Of a stretch of DNA of 64,000 bases, positions 8,021 through 16,744 are shown in pieces. Each line of letters begins with the position of its first letter. Position 1 is the first letter of the stretch. The notes under the pieces are model-generated. The model saw nothing but the letters and a program-made list of their open reading frames with translations, ran no database searches and was not told where the DNA came from. The translations under genes and the position numbers were made by a program. The stretch is from Acidimicrobiaceae bacterium (GTDB taxonomy: Bacteria; Actinomycetota; Acidimicrobiia; Acidimicrobiales; Aldehydirespiratoraceae). The stretch lies in contig JAERSO010000140.1 of assembly GCA_016845585.1 (NCBI GenBank), positions 1 through 64,000 on the forward strand, in the 5' to 3' direction.

Positions 8021-9268
8021 ATGCCTGATGATCCCGGACCCATCTGTGTCGTCGGCGCCGGCATCATCGGTGCCTCGGCGGCGCTCCATCTCGTCGAGGC
8101 GGGCGCACGAGAAGTCATGATGGTCGATGCGGGCCAACCACTGAGTGGCACGACGCCGGCCGGTGCCGGATTCGTGGCTCGCTTCGGATCGGACCACAAC
8201 CGCCGGCTCGGCGCGTGCACCATCCCGCTGCAGGACTACGGCCTCGACTTCTACCGGCGGATGCATGAGTCCGGTGCCGACCTCGAGTTCGCGAGCAACG
8301 GCAACCTCGTGCTCGCTCGCACACCCGAAGTGCTCGAGGTGTTGGCTGACGGCATTCTCGGTCATCCCCAAGTCAGCGCCGCCACCCGGCGGCTCGACGC
8401 GGACCGTGTGGTCGATGTCATGCAAGGGGCAGTCGACCCGGCAGCCGTCGCCGGCGGCGTCTACATGCCCGAGGGAATCCAGCTCACCACTGCGCTCGCC
8501 AACCGGGAGGTGCTCCGGCGGCTCGAGGAATCGGACGTGGAGGTCCAGTGGGGCACCGAGGTGACCGGCGTGAGCGTGGTCGACGACTCGACCACTGGGC
8601 TGGAGACGACTCAGGGGACGATCGACGCCGCAACGGTCGTCCTGGCCGCCGGAGCATGGACATCGGCGCTGCTCGATTCGGTCGATCGTCGCCTCCCGCT
8701 CGTCCCGATGGTGGCGACCCGTTTCGTCTCCGAGCCCGTCGGGCTGTCCCCGCTCATGCCGACCGTCCAGTGTCTCGAGCTTCACCTCTGGCTCCGGGAG
8801 CTCCACGGTGCCTTCTCGTGGGGCGGCGGATTCGCCTACCGATTGGTGTCGGCCCTCCAGGCGGAGGGACTCGAATTCGGCTACGAACGGCCGGTGTCGC
8901 AGACGCTGCTCGATGCACAGCTCACGTTTCAGGAGAACGTCGCCGAAGTCTTCCCCGCCCTCTCGGGGCTGGCCCCGGCCGAGACCATCCAGGGAGTCCC
9001 GGTGTACACCGTCGACGGAGGCCTCTACGCCGGTGCCGTGCCCGAAATCGAGGGGCTCTGGGCCCTCGCCGGCGACAGCGAGTCGGGGATCACGCACGGT
9101 CCCGGCATGGGCAAGCTGGTCGCCCAGCTCATCATGGGCGAGGCCCCGTTCACCGATCCGGACCCCTTCCGGCTCGACCGTGTGGATCCCTCCGCCTACC
9201 CCGACGAGGCGGCGATGGTGGCAGCGATGGCCGGAGATCGGATCGCCTCGGCGGCGAACCGCAACTGA
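8021..9268 (+). CDS. FAD-dependent oxidoreductase (DAO family)
   Basis: 415 residues, starting at an ATG 24 nt inside a longer frame. The Rossmann dinucleotide motif is at residues 5-35 (ICVVGAGIIGASAALHL, then MMVDAGQPLSGTTPAGAGF). The C-terminal GLWALAGDSESGITHGPGMGKLVAQLI completes the FAD site as in glycine/sarcosine oxidase-like enzymes. These oxidise secondary or primary amines of amino acids with release of imine and hydrogen peroxide or reduction of a carrier. No sarcosine oxidase subunits are adjacent. The gene stands alone between a convergent UDG gene upstream and a convergent 2OG-oxygenase gene downstream. Confidence 0.88.
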   Translation: MPDDPGPICVVGAGIIGASAALHLVEAGAREVMMVDAGQPLSGTTPAGAGFVARFGSDHNRRLGACTIPLQDYGLDFYRRMHESGADLEFASNGNLVLARTPEVLEVLADGILGHPQVSAATRRLDADRVVDVMQGAVDPAAVAGGVYMPEGIQLTTALANREVLRRLEESDVEVQWGTEVTGVSVVDDSTTGLETTQGTIDAATVVLAAGAWTSALLDSVDRRLPLVPMVATRFVSEPVGLSPLMPTVQCLELHLWLRELHGAFSWGGGFAYRLVSALQAEGLEFGYERPVSQTLLDAQLTFQENVAEVFPALSGLAPAETIQGVPVYTVDGGLYAGAVPEIEGLWALAGDSESGITHGPGMGKLVAQLIMGEAPFTDPDPFRLDRVDPSAYPDEAAMVAAMAGDRIASAANRN

Positions 9269-9280
9269 TGAGCTCGCGAG

Positions 9281-10087
9281 CTACGCGACGCGTGATCCGT
9301 AGATCGTGGCGTTCACCCTGCTGTCTCCGACGACTCCCGGGGTGAACTCATAGACGAACACGCCCATGATGCGCAGGGTGTCACCAACCACGGGTGAGAC
9401 CCGGTGCAGGGAGTTGCATCCCTTGAAGATGCAGAGCGCTCCCGGCTCACGGGCGACCGACACGACGCTGTCGGGCAGTTCGCCATTCAGGACCTGGGCC
9501 ACCCGGCCATAGTTCTGATCATCGTCGTCGCGTGTCGTCGGCGACATCTCGAACTCCCCACCGTGATCGGCGGCTTGCACCATGAGCGTCATGGTGAACG
9601 AGTTGTCCGCATCGAAGTGCCAGGAGGACTCGTCCTGGTCTCGGTAGCAGACATAGTTCGCCGGCTGATACGGATCCGCGTTGTCGAAGAGTGGCCCTTC
9701 ATCGACGATGTCGGCCACCAACGATCGCACCGCCTCGGCATGGTAGAAGGACTTCAGCACCGAGTCGGCGGCCAACTGATCGTACGCGATCATGCGCACG
9801 CTCGAGCGGTCCTGCAGGTTGCGAGGATGATCATCCGGCAACGCGGGGTCGAGTTGCTTGTGCAGGTAGCAGTTGCGCAGAGAATTATTGTGGTACGCCA
9901 CGTGCTGGAGCGCCGTGGCTTCCTCGCGCATGGCCTCCAGCGCAACGTCTGTCACGAACTGCGGCAGCGAGCAGTACTGCTGCTCCCTCAAGTCCCTACG
10001 GCTGCGCTCCACCAATCGCTCGCGTTGCTGGTCGTCCGCCGAGAGCAGCGCGTAACGGCTGGTGTTCAGAATACTCTCGATCAGCAT
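9281..10087 (-). CDS. 2OG-Fe(II) oxygenase, BesD/HalD-like but with a hydroxylase-type HxD triad
   Basis: 268 residues. The segment WHFDADNSFTMTLMVQ plus GGEFEMSP resembles the BesD/HalD group of amino-acid radical halogenases. Iron ligands are H157, D159 and H228, and R239 in DTLRIMGVF is placed for 2-oxoglutarate. Halogenases of this group have Gly or Ala in place of the aspartate to make room for chloride; the Asp here predicts hydroxylation instead. A free amino acid is the likely substrate by family analogy. The PRMT-like methyltransferase gene starts 80 bp away on the other strand, so the two share a divergent promoter region. Confidence 0.72.
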   Translation of the reverse strand: MLIESILNTSRYALLSADDQQRERLVERSRRDLREQQYCSLPQFVTDVALEAMREEATALQHVAYHNNSLRNCYLHKQLDPALPDDHPRNLQDRSSVRMIAYDQLAADSVLKSFYHAEAVRSLVADIVDEGPLFDNADPYQPANYVCYRDQDESSWHFDADNSFTMTLMVQAADHGGEFEMSPTTRDDDDQNYGRVAQVLNGELPDSVVSVAREPGALCIFKGCNSLHRVSPVVGDTLRIMGVFVYEFTPGVVGDSRVNATIYGSRVA

Positions 10088-10167
10088 CGAGTCGATCCCT
10101 CCTGGCCGTGCGACACCCGCAACGTAGCAGCCGCACGAGTGGAGCCCCGGCGAGTAGGTTCAGCGCC

Positions 10168-11094
10168 ATGCCCCAGCTGCCCGAGAGCCCGATCTGGCAG
10201 CGCGACAGTTCCCACGCTCAGGTCCTCGACTACCACCTGAGCATGCTGCTCGACACGGTTCGAATGGACTCCTTTCGACGTGCGATCGACGCCTCGGTCC
10301 AGCCTGGCGACATCGTGGTGGACGTGGGCTGCGGGACCGGCGTGCTGTCGTTCATGGCCTGTGAGGCGGGAGCCGCTCGGGTGTACGCGATCGAGGGAGC
10401 GCCGATCATCGAAGTCGCACGCGAGCTGGCGGCGGAGAACGGCTTCGCCGATCGAATCGTCTTCCTCGACGGGTGGTCCATCGATGTCGACATTCCCGAG
10501 AAGGCCGACGTGCTCATCACCGAGACGATCGGCAGTGCCGGAATCGACGAGGGCATCATCGCGTGGGCATGTGACGCCCGCGAGCGGTTCCTGCGCCCCG
10601 GAGCGGTGATGTTGCCGCAACGACTTCGGCTGTGGGTTGCGCCGACCGAGTCACCCGACGACCACGCTCTACTCTCCGACTGGTGGACCCCAGAGCTCCC
10701 CTACGACTACACCGCGGCCCTTCGCCGGGCAGCGAGGAGCCTCTGGTTCAACTTCATCCCATCGGACAACCTTCTCGGGCAGCCCGAGCTCGCCGCGGAC
10801 ATCGACTTCCCCACCGCGCCCAGCGCGCCTGTCGTATCCGCGGGCCGGGTGAAGATCGACCGGGACGGCACGATCCACGGATTGACCTGCTGGTTCGACT
10901 CGCTCCTCTGCGCGGGCGTCACGATCGACAACGCACCACCGCGGCCCGACTCCAGCTGGTCGCAGGGCTTCATGCCGCTCGCCGAACCGCTGGAGGTCTC
11001 TCCCGGCGACGAACTGGGCTGGGAGCTCTCCGTGTCTCCAGATGGTCACCACTGGACCTGGCAGGTGAGTCGACTGCACGATCAGTCGCCCTGA
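10168..11094 (+). CDS. SAM-dependent methyltransferase related to protein arginine methyltransferases
   Basis: 308 residues. Motif I VVDVGCGTGVLSFMA (about residues 50-64) and the acidic end of strand 2 (VYAIEG) form the SAM site. The strand-4 region ADVLITETIGSAGIDEG gives two glutamates spaced like the PRMT double-E loop, and the C-terminal HHWTWQV resembles the PRMT THW motif. A beta-barrel-like C-terminal half fits the PRMT architecture. PRMT-like proteins are uncommon in bacteria and may methylate small guanidino compounds or proteins. It is divergent from a probable amino-acid hydroxylase. Confidence 0.8.
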   Translation: MPQLPESPIWQRDSSHAQVLDYHLSMLLDTVRMDSFRRAIDASVQPGDIVVDVGCGTGVLSFMACEAGAARVYAIEGAPIIEVARELAAENGFADRIVFLDGWSIDVDIPEKADVLITETIGSAGIDEGIIAWACDARERFLRPGAVMLPQRLRLWVAPTESPDDHALLSDWWTPELPYDYTAALRRAARSLWFNFIPSDNLLGQPELAADIDFPTAPSAPVVSAGRVKIDRDGTIHGLTCWFDSLLCAGVTIDNAPPRPDSSWSQGFMPLAEPLEVSPGDELGWELSVSPDGHHWTWQVSRLHDQSP

Positions 11095-11155
11095 TGAGCG
11101 ACCTCTGATCCTCCGGATCTCGACGAGTGCAACTCGTGCGCGACACTGGTCCTCG

Positions 11156-12214
11156 ATGGAAGCACTGCGCCCTGACCTGTCCGACGCCGAGTTCGTGGCG
11201 GCGATGCCGAAGGTGGAACTCCATGTCCACATCGAGGGCACCCTCGAACCGGCGACCCTTTTCGATCTCGCCGAGGCCAACGGCATCGCGCTCCCTTACG
11301 ACAGTCCCGATGGAGTGCTCGAGTTCCAGACCAGTCAGAAGACGGCAGGAACGGAGAACCTGACGAACTTCCTGAATTGCCTCGACATCAGCCGGGGGGT
11401 GCTGAGAACGGCCGACGACTACCGGCGGATGACCCTCGACTTCCTTCGACGGTGCCGTGCCGAAGGTGTTCGCCATGTCGAGGTGATGTTCGATCCTCAA
11501 CAGGCGATTCGCCAGGGCGTGCCGTTCGGCGACTGTATGGAGGGGATCACACAGGGACGAGCCGAAGGGCGACGCGACCATGGTGTCCGCTCGGAGTGGA
11601 TCATGTGCTTCCAGCGCGATCATCCCGCCGATGAGGCATACGCCCTCATCGCCGAAGCCGATCCATTCCGAACCGAGATCGTGGGGATCGGTGTCGACAA
11701 CTTCGAGACCCCCGGATTCCCCGCCCACTTCCAGCCGACGTACGACCGGGCCAGAGAACGCGGGTATCGTCTCACCGCACACTGCGACGTCAACCAACCC
11801 GACTCCAGGCAACACATCCGAGCGTGCATCGAGGACCTTGGCGTCGAGCGAATCGACCATGGGCTCAACACGGTCGATGACCCGGCACTGATCGATCTGG
11901 TGTTCGAACGAGACATCGCCCTCACCGGCTGCCCCACCTTCTACGCCGGCCAGGAATCAGCGCCCATCGAGCGACTCGACATGATCCGGGCATTGCTCGA
12001 TTCGGGGATCCGGATCTCTCTCAACACCGACGATCCCGCCCAGTTCGGGAGTGGATGGATCAACAACACCCTCGTCGCCGCGATGCAGTCGGCGCCGTTC
12101 AGCAGAGCCGAGATCGTTCGATTCATGCAGCACGGCATCGACTCCGCGTGGATCGACGACGACTACCGCCTCGAACTCACCGCCGAGCTGGACGCCTTCA
12201 TCCACGGGGGTTGA
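11156..12214 (+). CDS. Adenosine deaminase family protein
   Basis: 352 residues with the amidohydrolase metal site of adenosine deaminases: HVHIEGTLEP (H23, H25), LTAHCDVN, RIDHGLN, and SLNTDDP near the C-terminus that supplies the last aspartates. The segment ALTGCPTFYAGQ replaces the more common LTVCPLSN of standard Add proteins, so the substrate could be adenosine, adenine or a modified purine. Length is normal for the family. It lies 61 bp after the methyltransferase on the same strand. Confidence 0.85.
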   Translation: MEALRPDLSDAEFVAAMPKVELHVHIEGTLEPATLFDLAEANGIALPYDSPDGVLEFQTSQKTAGTENLTNFLNCLDISRGVLRTADDYRRMTLDFLRRCRAEGVRHVEVMFDPQQAIRQGVPFGDCMEGITQGRAEGRRDHGVRSEWIMCFQRDHPADEAYALIAEADPFRTEIVGIGVDNFETPGFPAHFQPTYDRARERGYRLTAHCDVNQPDSRQHIRACIEDLGVERIDHGLNTVDDPALIDLVFERDIALTGCPTFYAGQESAPIERLDMIRALLDSGIRISLNTDDPAQFGSGWINNTLVAAMQSAPFSRAEIVRFMQHGIDSAWIDDDYRLELTAELDAFIHGG

Positions 12215-12241
12215 ACCAACCGGCACACCCAGCCGGCAGCC

Positions 12242-12631
12242 CTACTTCCGAGCCTTCTGCACCGTCGGGCCGCCGGCCTCTCGCCACGCCGGCATTCCCC
12301 CGGACAACTGGGCGACGTTGGTGATACCGAGGTCCAGCAGCGCCTTTGCCGACAGTGCCGAGCGCGGGTCACCGTTGCAGAACAGGACGTAGGTCTTGCC
12401 CGGGTCTCCGTAGATCTCGCGGTGATACGGGCTCTCGGGATCGAACCAGAACTCGATCATCCCGCGTGGAGCGTGCTGTGACCCTTCGATCGTGTCGCTC
12501 TGTTCGACCTCACGGATGTCGCGGACATCGACAAAAACGACCGAGGCGTCGTCGAGTCGATGCACTGCCTCGCCGGCAGGCATCGACTCGACCTCGGCGA
12601 GGGCTTGTTCTGCCCTCTGCATGATTCCCAT
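12242..12631 (-). CDS. Single-domain rhodanese-like sulfurtransferase
   Basis: 129 residues, one rhodanese domain preceded by a short helix. The active loop is YVLFCNGDPRSALSA, so the catalytic cysteine and the terminal R-S of the CxGxxRS loop are present. FVDVRDIREV and VAQLSGGMPAWREAGGP are the canonical flanking motifs. It would transfer sulfane sulfur to cyanide, thiols or a carrier protein. It ends 27 bp from the convergent adenosine deaminase and lies 21 bp downstream of the thiolase gene, which may share its transcript. Confidence 0.92.
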   Translation of the reverse strand: MGIMQRAEQALAEVESMPAGEAVHRLDDASVVFVDVRDIREVEQSDTIEGSQHAPRGMIEFWFDPESPYHREIYGDPGKTYVLFCNGDPRSALSAKALLDLGITNVAQLSGGMPAWREAGGPTVQKARK

Positions 12632-12652
12632 CGGGGTCGAGTCCGCGCCAGA

Positions 12653-13825
12653 TCAGTAGATCTCGATGAGGCCGGCGGCACCCTGGCCACCACCGATGCA
12701 CATGGTGACGACACCCCACTTGGCACCGCGACGCTTGCCCTCCTGCAGGAGGTGGCCAGCGCAGCGGGTGCCGGTCATGCCAAAGGGGTGACCGATGGCG
12801 ATCGAGCCGCCATTGACGTTGTACTTCTCGGGGTCGATACCAAGACGGTCACGGCTGTAGAGGCACTGGCTGGCGAACGCCTCGTTGAGCTCCCAGATGT
12901 CGATGTCGTCGACCGAGAGACCATGACGGGCGAGCAGCTTCGGAACGGCGAAGACCGGGCCGATGCCCATCTCGTCGGGCTCGCAACCGGCGACGGCCCA
13001 GCCCTTGAAGGCACCCATCGGCTCGACGTCGCGGCGTGAAGCTTCCTCGTCGGACATCATCACCACGGCAGCAGCACCGTCAGACAGCTGGCTGGCGTTG
13101 CCGGCGGTGATGTAGTTGCCCTCGCCCCGCACCGGTGCCAGCTTCGCGAGACCTTCGAGGGTCGTTGTGGGACGGTTGCACTCGTCGCGATCAACCGTGT
13201 AGTCGACGATCGTCTCCTCCTTGGTCTCGCGATCGACCAACTTCATCTGGGTGTCCATCGGCACGATCTCGTCCTCGAACAGACCATTCTCCTGGGCTGC
13301 AGCCATACGCATCTGCGACTGATACGAGAACTCGTCCTGGTACTCGCGTGACACGTTGTAGCGGTCGGCCACGATGTCGGCGGTCTCGATCATCGCCATG
13401 TAGATGGCGGGGTACATCTCGGGCAGGCGGGGGTCCATGTTGGCGGCACCACCGAAGCCGGGGCTCGGAACCGAGATCGATTCAACGCCGGCGGCCACGA
13501 CACAATCCGCGCCGTCGGCCTTGATGTGGTTGGCGCCGACGGCAATCGAGTTGAGACCAGATGAGCAGTGGCGCTGAATGGTGTTTCCGCCGGTGGTGAC
13601 GGGCAGGCCCGCCAGCAGGCTCGAGAGGCGACCGAGGTTGCCGGCACCGTGGGCGCCATTGCCCAGGGCAACGTCCTCGACTGCCTCGGGTTCGACGCCG
13701 GACTTCTCGACGGCGCTGCTGATGGCGTGGGCCGCCATGGACATCGCGGGCGTCATGTTGAAGCCGCCGCGGCCGGCCTTGGCCATGCCGGTCCGGGCGT
13801 AGGAAACGAATACTGCTTCGCGCAT
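12653..13825 (-). CDS. Thiolase (acetyl-CoA C-acyltransferase)
   Basis: 390 residues, complete thiolase. The acyl-enzyme cysteine is in HCSSGLNSIAVG. The GGSIAIGHPFGMTGTR motif has the conserved histidine and MCIGGGQGAAGL has the second catalytic cysteine. The sequence resembles the fatty-acid beta-oxidation branch (FadA-like) that cleaves 3-ketoacyl-CoA. The C-terminus lacks any obvious targeting or fusion. No FadB partner is adjacent; an acyl-CoA dehydrogenase lies about 1.3 kb away on the same strand. Confidence 0.95.
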   Translation of the reverse strand: MREAVFVSYARTGMAKAGRGGFNMTPAMSMAAHAISSAVEKSGVEPEAVEDVALGNGAHGAGNLGRLSSLLAGLPVTTGGNTIQRHCSSGLNSIAVGANHIKADGADCVVAAGVESISVPSPGFGGAANMDPRLPEMYPAIYMAMIETADIVADRYNVSREYQDEFSYQSQMRMAAAQENGLFEDEIVPMDTQMKLVDRETKEETIVDYTVDRDECNRPTTTLEGLAKLAPVRGEGNYITAGNASQLSDGAAAVVMMSDEEASRRDVEPMGAFKGWAVAGCEPDEMGIGPVFAVPKLLARHGLSVDDIDIWELNEAFASQCLYSRDRLGIDPEKYNVNGGSIAIGHPFGMTGTRCAGHLLQEGKRRGAKWGVVTMCIGGGQGAAGLIEIY

Positions 13826-14182
13826 GCTCTGAGCTCTCCAGATCTGGAAGGTTTGGCCGTCACCGTACCGGAGGCACCAAACAAGAGGGGAATCTGGCGG
13901 GTGATGACTCGGTGCTGGTCACGGCCGCGCGAGGGTGGACGGGTCGCGGACCGGCGGGACCGAGCGGCGTACCTTCACCCCGATCGTTCGATCGGTGGCG
14001 AGATCGACCCCGAGGTCAGCGGGCGCCGCGAAACCCCTGTTCGGACACGTCGCGGGCGAGCGAGTTGCTCTCCAGGAACATCCCCAGCACGGCGACGCGA
14101 CGACTCGACAGGAACGACCTTTCGATACAGACTCGGCGAAGCCAGTCTCGCAGGTCCGGGCGAGGCGGCGGATCGGGCCGAG
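13826..14182. other. Intergenic region without a confident gene
   Basis: About 357 bp separate the divergent thiolase and M14-like genes and should contain both promoters. I see no convincing gene. A short minus-strand stretch (about 14070-14016, containing RVAVLGMFLESNSLA) has a protein-like composition and may be a remnant, but it matches nothing I recognise and has no plausible start. Confidence 0.4.
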
Positions 14183-15106
14183 ATGAATGACCAAGCACGC
14201 TTCTATCCGATCGGCACGGTCGGGCACCCCTGGGGTCCCGCAGAGCGCGCCGAGTGGCTCGCCGCCCGCTCGATCGAGCGGAGCTATCACGATGACGTAC
14301 TGGTTCCGATCGGCGCCCTCGATGCGTCGGTGGAGGTCATCGACTACGGCGCGCTGGCAATCGCCCCGAATCGATACCCGCTGAAGGCGCTCCGACTCCC
14401 CGCTTCGATCCCGGGGGCACCCTGGGCTTTGATCACCGGCGGGGTGCATGGCTATGAAACAAGCGGGGTCCACGGCGCGCTCGCGTTCATCGAGACCGCC
14501 GCCGCGGCCTATGCAGACCGGCTCAGTCTGATCGTCGCTCCCTGCGTGAGTCCGTGGGGATACGAGGTCATCAACCGGTGGAACCCCGACTGCATCGACC
14601 CGAACCGCTCCTTCTTTCCCGGCAGTCCGTCGCAGGAGGCAACGGCACTGATGCAGTTCATCGACGACCTCCACCTCGACTTCCTCGTGCACATGGATCT
14701 GCACGAGACGACGGACAGCGACGAGAGCGAGTTTCGTCCGGCCGCTGCCGCTCGAGACGGTTCGTCGTTCACGCCGGGGATCATCCCCGACGGCTACTAC
14801 ACCGTTGGCGACACCGAGAACCCTCAGCCAGAGTTCCAAGCCGCCGTGATCCGCGGGGTGGAGGCCGTCACCCACATCGCCGAGGCCGACGACTCCGGCG
14901 AGATCATCGGGTCACCGGTGTCGCAGCGAGGCGTCATCGACTACCCGAACACCGAGCTGGGGCTCTGCGCCGGCATGACCGGCGCCCGTTTCACGACTAC
15001 AACCGAGGTGTATCCCGACAGCCCCCGGGCAACTCCCGAGATCTGCACTGCCGCCCAGCTGGCCGCGGTTCGCGCCGGCCTCGACTTCGCCCTCGCGGCC
15101 GAATAA
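14183..15106 (+). CDS. M14-type zinc hydrolase (carboxypeptidase/deacylase-like)
   Basis: 307 residues from the ATG at 14183. The zinc-binding HxxE is in ITGGVHGYETSGVHG (about residues 91-105), and a distal histidine lies in HMDLHETTD. NRWNPDCIDPNRSFF carries the arginine/asparagine substrate-binding pair (NR) typical of M14 and the AstE/AspA deacylases. The C-terminal FTTTTEVYPDSPRAT contains the glutamate expected to act as general base. The likely reaction is hydrolysis of an amide or peptide bond in a small acylated substrate. Confidence 0.8.
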   Translation: MNDQARFYPIGTVGHPWGPAERAEWLAARSIERSYHDDVLVPIGALDASVEVIDYGALAIAPNRYPLKALRLPASIPGAPWALITGGVHGYETSGVHGALAFIETAAAAYADRLSLIVAPCVSPWGYEVINRWNPDCIDPNRSFFPGSPSQEATALMQFIDDLHLDFLVHMDLHETTDSDESEFRPAAAARDGSSFTPGIIPDGYYTVGDTENPQPEFQAAVIRGVEAVTHIAEADDSGEIIGSPVSQRGVIDYPNTELGLCAGMTGARFTTTTEVYPDSPRATPEICTAAQLAAVRAGLDFALAAE

Positions 15107-15107
15107 C

Positions 15108-15134
15108 GCACGCTGGGGACAGACCCCAGCGTGC
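15108..15134. terminator. Bidirectional hairpin terminator
   Basis: GCACGCTGGGG (15108-15118) and CCCCAGCGTGC (15124-15134) form a perfect 11-bp stem with a 5-nt loop. It fills the gap between the convergent M14-like and acyl-CoA dehydrogenase genes, starting one base after one stop and ending one base before the other. No U-tract follows, which is usual for GC-rich actinobacteria. Confidence 0.85.
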
Positions 15135-15135
15135 C

Positions 15136-16383
15136 TTAGCGCTTGGCTCTCTTGCCGAACATGATGGCGGCGACACGGCGGATCTGGATCTCTTCGGCAC
15201 CTTCGGTGATGCGGTAGCGACGGTGGTGTCGGTAGATGTGTTCGAAGGGCATGTGGCGGGTGTAGCCAATGCCTCCGCACGTCTGCATCGCCTGGTCAGC
15301 GGCGTTGCACACCAACCGGTTGGCCCGGTAGTTGCACATGCTCACCTGATCCGAGATCTCCATGTGGCCGTACTTGTCCATGTGCCACGCCGTCTGCCGT
15401 ATCAGGGCTCGCAACATCGCGGCTTCGGTCTGGAGTTCGGCGAGGGGGAACTGGATCGCCTGGTTGAGCCACAACGGCTTGCCGAACGGCTTGCGTTCCT
15501 TGGCGTACTCGACCGCGACATTGATGCAGTGCTGCGCCGCTCCGAGGCTGGACGCGGCCTGACGGATGCGGTTCTCGTGAACGAACATGTTCGCGAGTTC
15601 GAGGCCACGACCCAGCTCGCCGAAGATCACATCATCGCCGACTCGAACGTCGTTGAAGTGGACGTCGGGGTGATCGGTCGGCATGTTGAACGTCCACCAG
15701 AACGTCCCCAGCTCCACCCCGGGGAGATCGGTGGGCACGAGGAAGCACGTGATGCCATCCGCGTCGCCGTCCTCTCCGCCGGTGCGGGCGTAGACCATGT
15801 CGTGACTGGCGTGATGCATCCCGGTGTTGAACCGCTTGATCCCGTTGATGACCCACTCGTCCCCGTCTTTGACCGCGGTGGTGTCGAGATGGGTTGCGTC
15901 GCTGCCGTGCTCCGGCTCGGTCAAACCGAACGACACTCGCCGCTGACCGGTCAGGCTGCCCTCGATGAACTCCGCCTTCTGTTCGTCGGAGCCCTTCTCG
16001 ATCATCATCTTGATGAAGGGGTGGTTGCCGACGATCGATGACTCGTTCTGCAGGTCGTTGTGCAACCCCAGCCCTCTGGTGGCCAGGTGTTCGCGGATCA
16101 CGGCCATCTGCAGGTTGGTTCCGTCGCTGCCGCCATACTCCGACGGCAACGCGAAGCGGTAGTGGCCTGCGGCATCGGCACGACGTCGCATCTCCCCGAG
16201 CAATGACTCCCACTCCGCTCGAGGCCATCCGTTGTTGTCCCAGTCGGTACGAGCGTGTTCGCGACGATGGTCGAAGAAGCGCTCATTGTCGTCCTGGGCC
16301 TGCAGCGGCTCGATCTCCGACGCGATGAAACCGTCCAGCGCGTCCAGATACGCCGCGAGGTCCTCGGGAATGTCGAAATCCAT
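15136..16383 (-). CDS. Acyl-CoA dehydrogenase
   Basis: 415 residues, starting MDFDIPEDL with a good Shine-Dalgarno (AGGAGAG) 6 nt upstream. The flavin-contact segment SFGLTEPEHGSDATHL, the middle-domain WVINGIKRFNTG, and the C-terminal CGGIGYTRHMPFEHIYR plus RITEGAEEIQ are all conserved. The protein oxidises acyl-CoA to the 2,3-enoyl-CoA using FAD and an electron-transfer flavoprotein. The charged N-terminal helix (DNERFFDHRREH) is typical of a long actinobacterial subgroup. A short reading frame upstream stops 2 nt before this ATG. Confidence 0.94.
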   Translation of the reverse strand: MDFDIPEDLAAYLDALDGFIASEIEPLQAQDDNERFFDHRREHARTDWDNNGWPRAEWESLLGEMRRRADAAGHYRFALPSEYGGSDGTNLQMAVIREHLATRGLGLHNDLQNESSIVGNHPFIKMMIEKGSDEQKAEFIEGSLTGQRRVSFGLTEPEHGSDATHLDTTAVKDGDEWVINGIKRFNTGMHHASHDMVYARTGGEDGDADGITCFLVPTDLPGVELGTFWWTFNMPTDHPDVHFNDVRVGDDVIFGELGRGLELANMFVHENRIRQAASSLGAAQHCINVAVEYAKERKPFGKPLWLNQAIQFPLAELQTEAAMLRALIRQTAWHMDKYGHMEISDQVSMCNYRANRLVCNAADQAMQTCGGIGYTRHMPFEHIYRHHRRYRITEGAEEIQIRRVAAIMFGKRAKR

Positions 16384-16385
16384 GG

Positions 16386-16606
16386 TCAGCTCTCCTGTGC
16401 TCGACCCCAGGACAGTACGACGTTTCGTTCCAGACGTGCCTGCTCGGGGTGAATCCGGCCCTCGACATCGACGCGAGCGGCGAGCTCGCGTATCCCTCCT
16501 CGGCGATGTCGGCGTGGCTGCTCGATGCGTAGGCCTCGATCGTGCCACCCCAGCCGGCACCGTTCTCGAACGTCAGGATCGCCTCGATGCCCAGGTTCTC
16601 CATCAC
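16386..16606 (-). pseudogene. Small or truncated unrecognised gene, frameshifted, coupled to the acyl-CoA dehydrogenase
   Basis: Two minus-strand frames join smoothly if one G is restored in the CCC run at 16494-16496. The first gives MENLGIEAILTFENGAGWGG and ends near IAEEG; the second gives IRELAARVDVEGRIHPEQ and ends SWGRAQES. The joined product is about 72 residues, and its stop lies 2 nt before the dehydrogenase ATG, inside its Shine-Dalgarno region, as expected in an operon. I do not recognise the family. It may be the C-terminal piece of a larger gene or a small conserved protein. Confidence 0.35.
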
Positions 16607-16614
16607 TCCGGGGC

Positions 16615-16744
16615 TCAGCCGGGTGGACGCCCATCGCCGGGATGGTCGTAGGGCTTGTGCCAGACGTCGATCGACTCGAGGACAGTAGGACGTTTGGTCC
16701 GATGCGTCCTCAACCAGCTTTCTGGATCAGGGGGCCGAGCGACG
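16615..16744 (-). pseudogene. Remnant of a rhodanese C-terminal tail
   Basis: A minus-strand frame without a start codon contains DVWHKPYDHPGD before a stop at 16617-16615. The intact four-domain rhodanese at 19206-20807 has DVWYKPYDHPGD near its C-terminus. The shared 12-residue block indicates a second, largely deleted copy of that type of gene. Upstream of the block the frame quickly reaches the end of the phospholipase-like gene. There is no catalytic domain left. Confidence 0.4.

Noticed and set aside
14016-14198. Minus-strand ORF between thiolase and M14-like genes
   Set aside because: A short protein-like segment exists, but there is no start signal, no recognised family and half of it overlaps the M14-like promoter.
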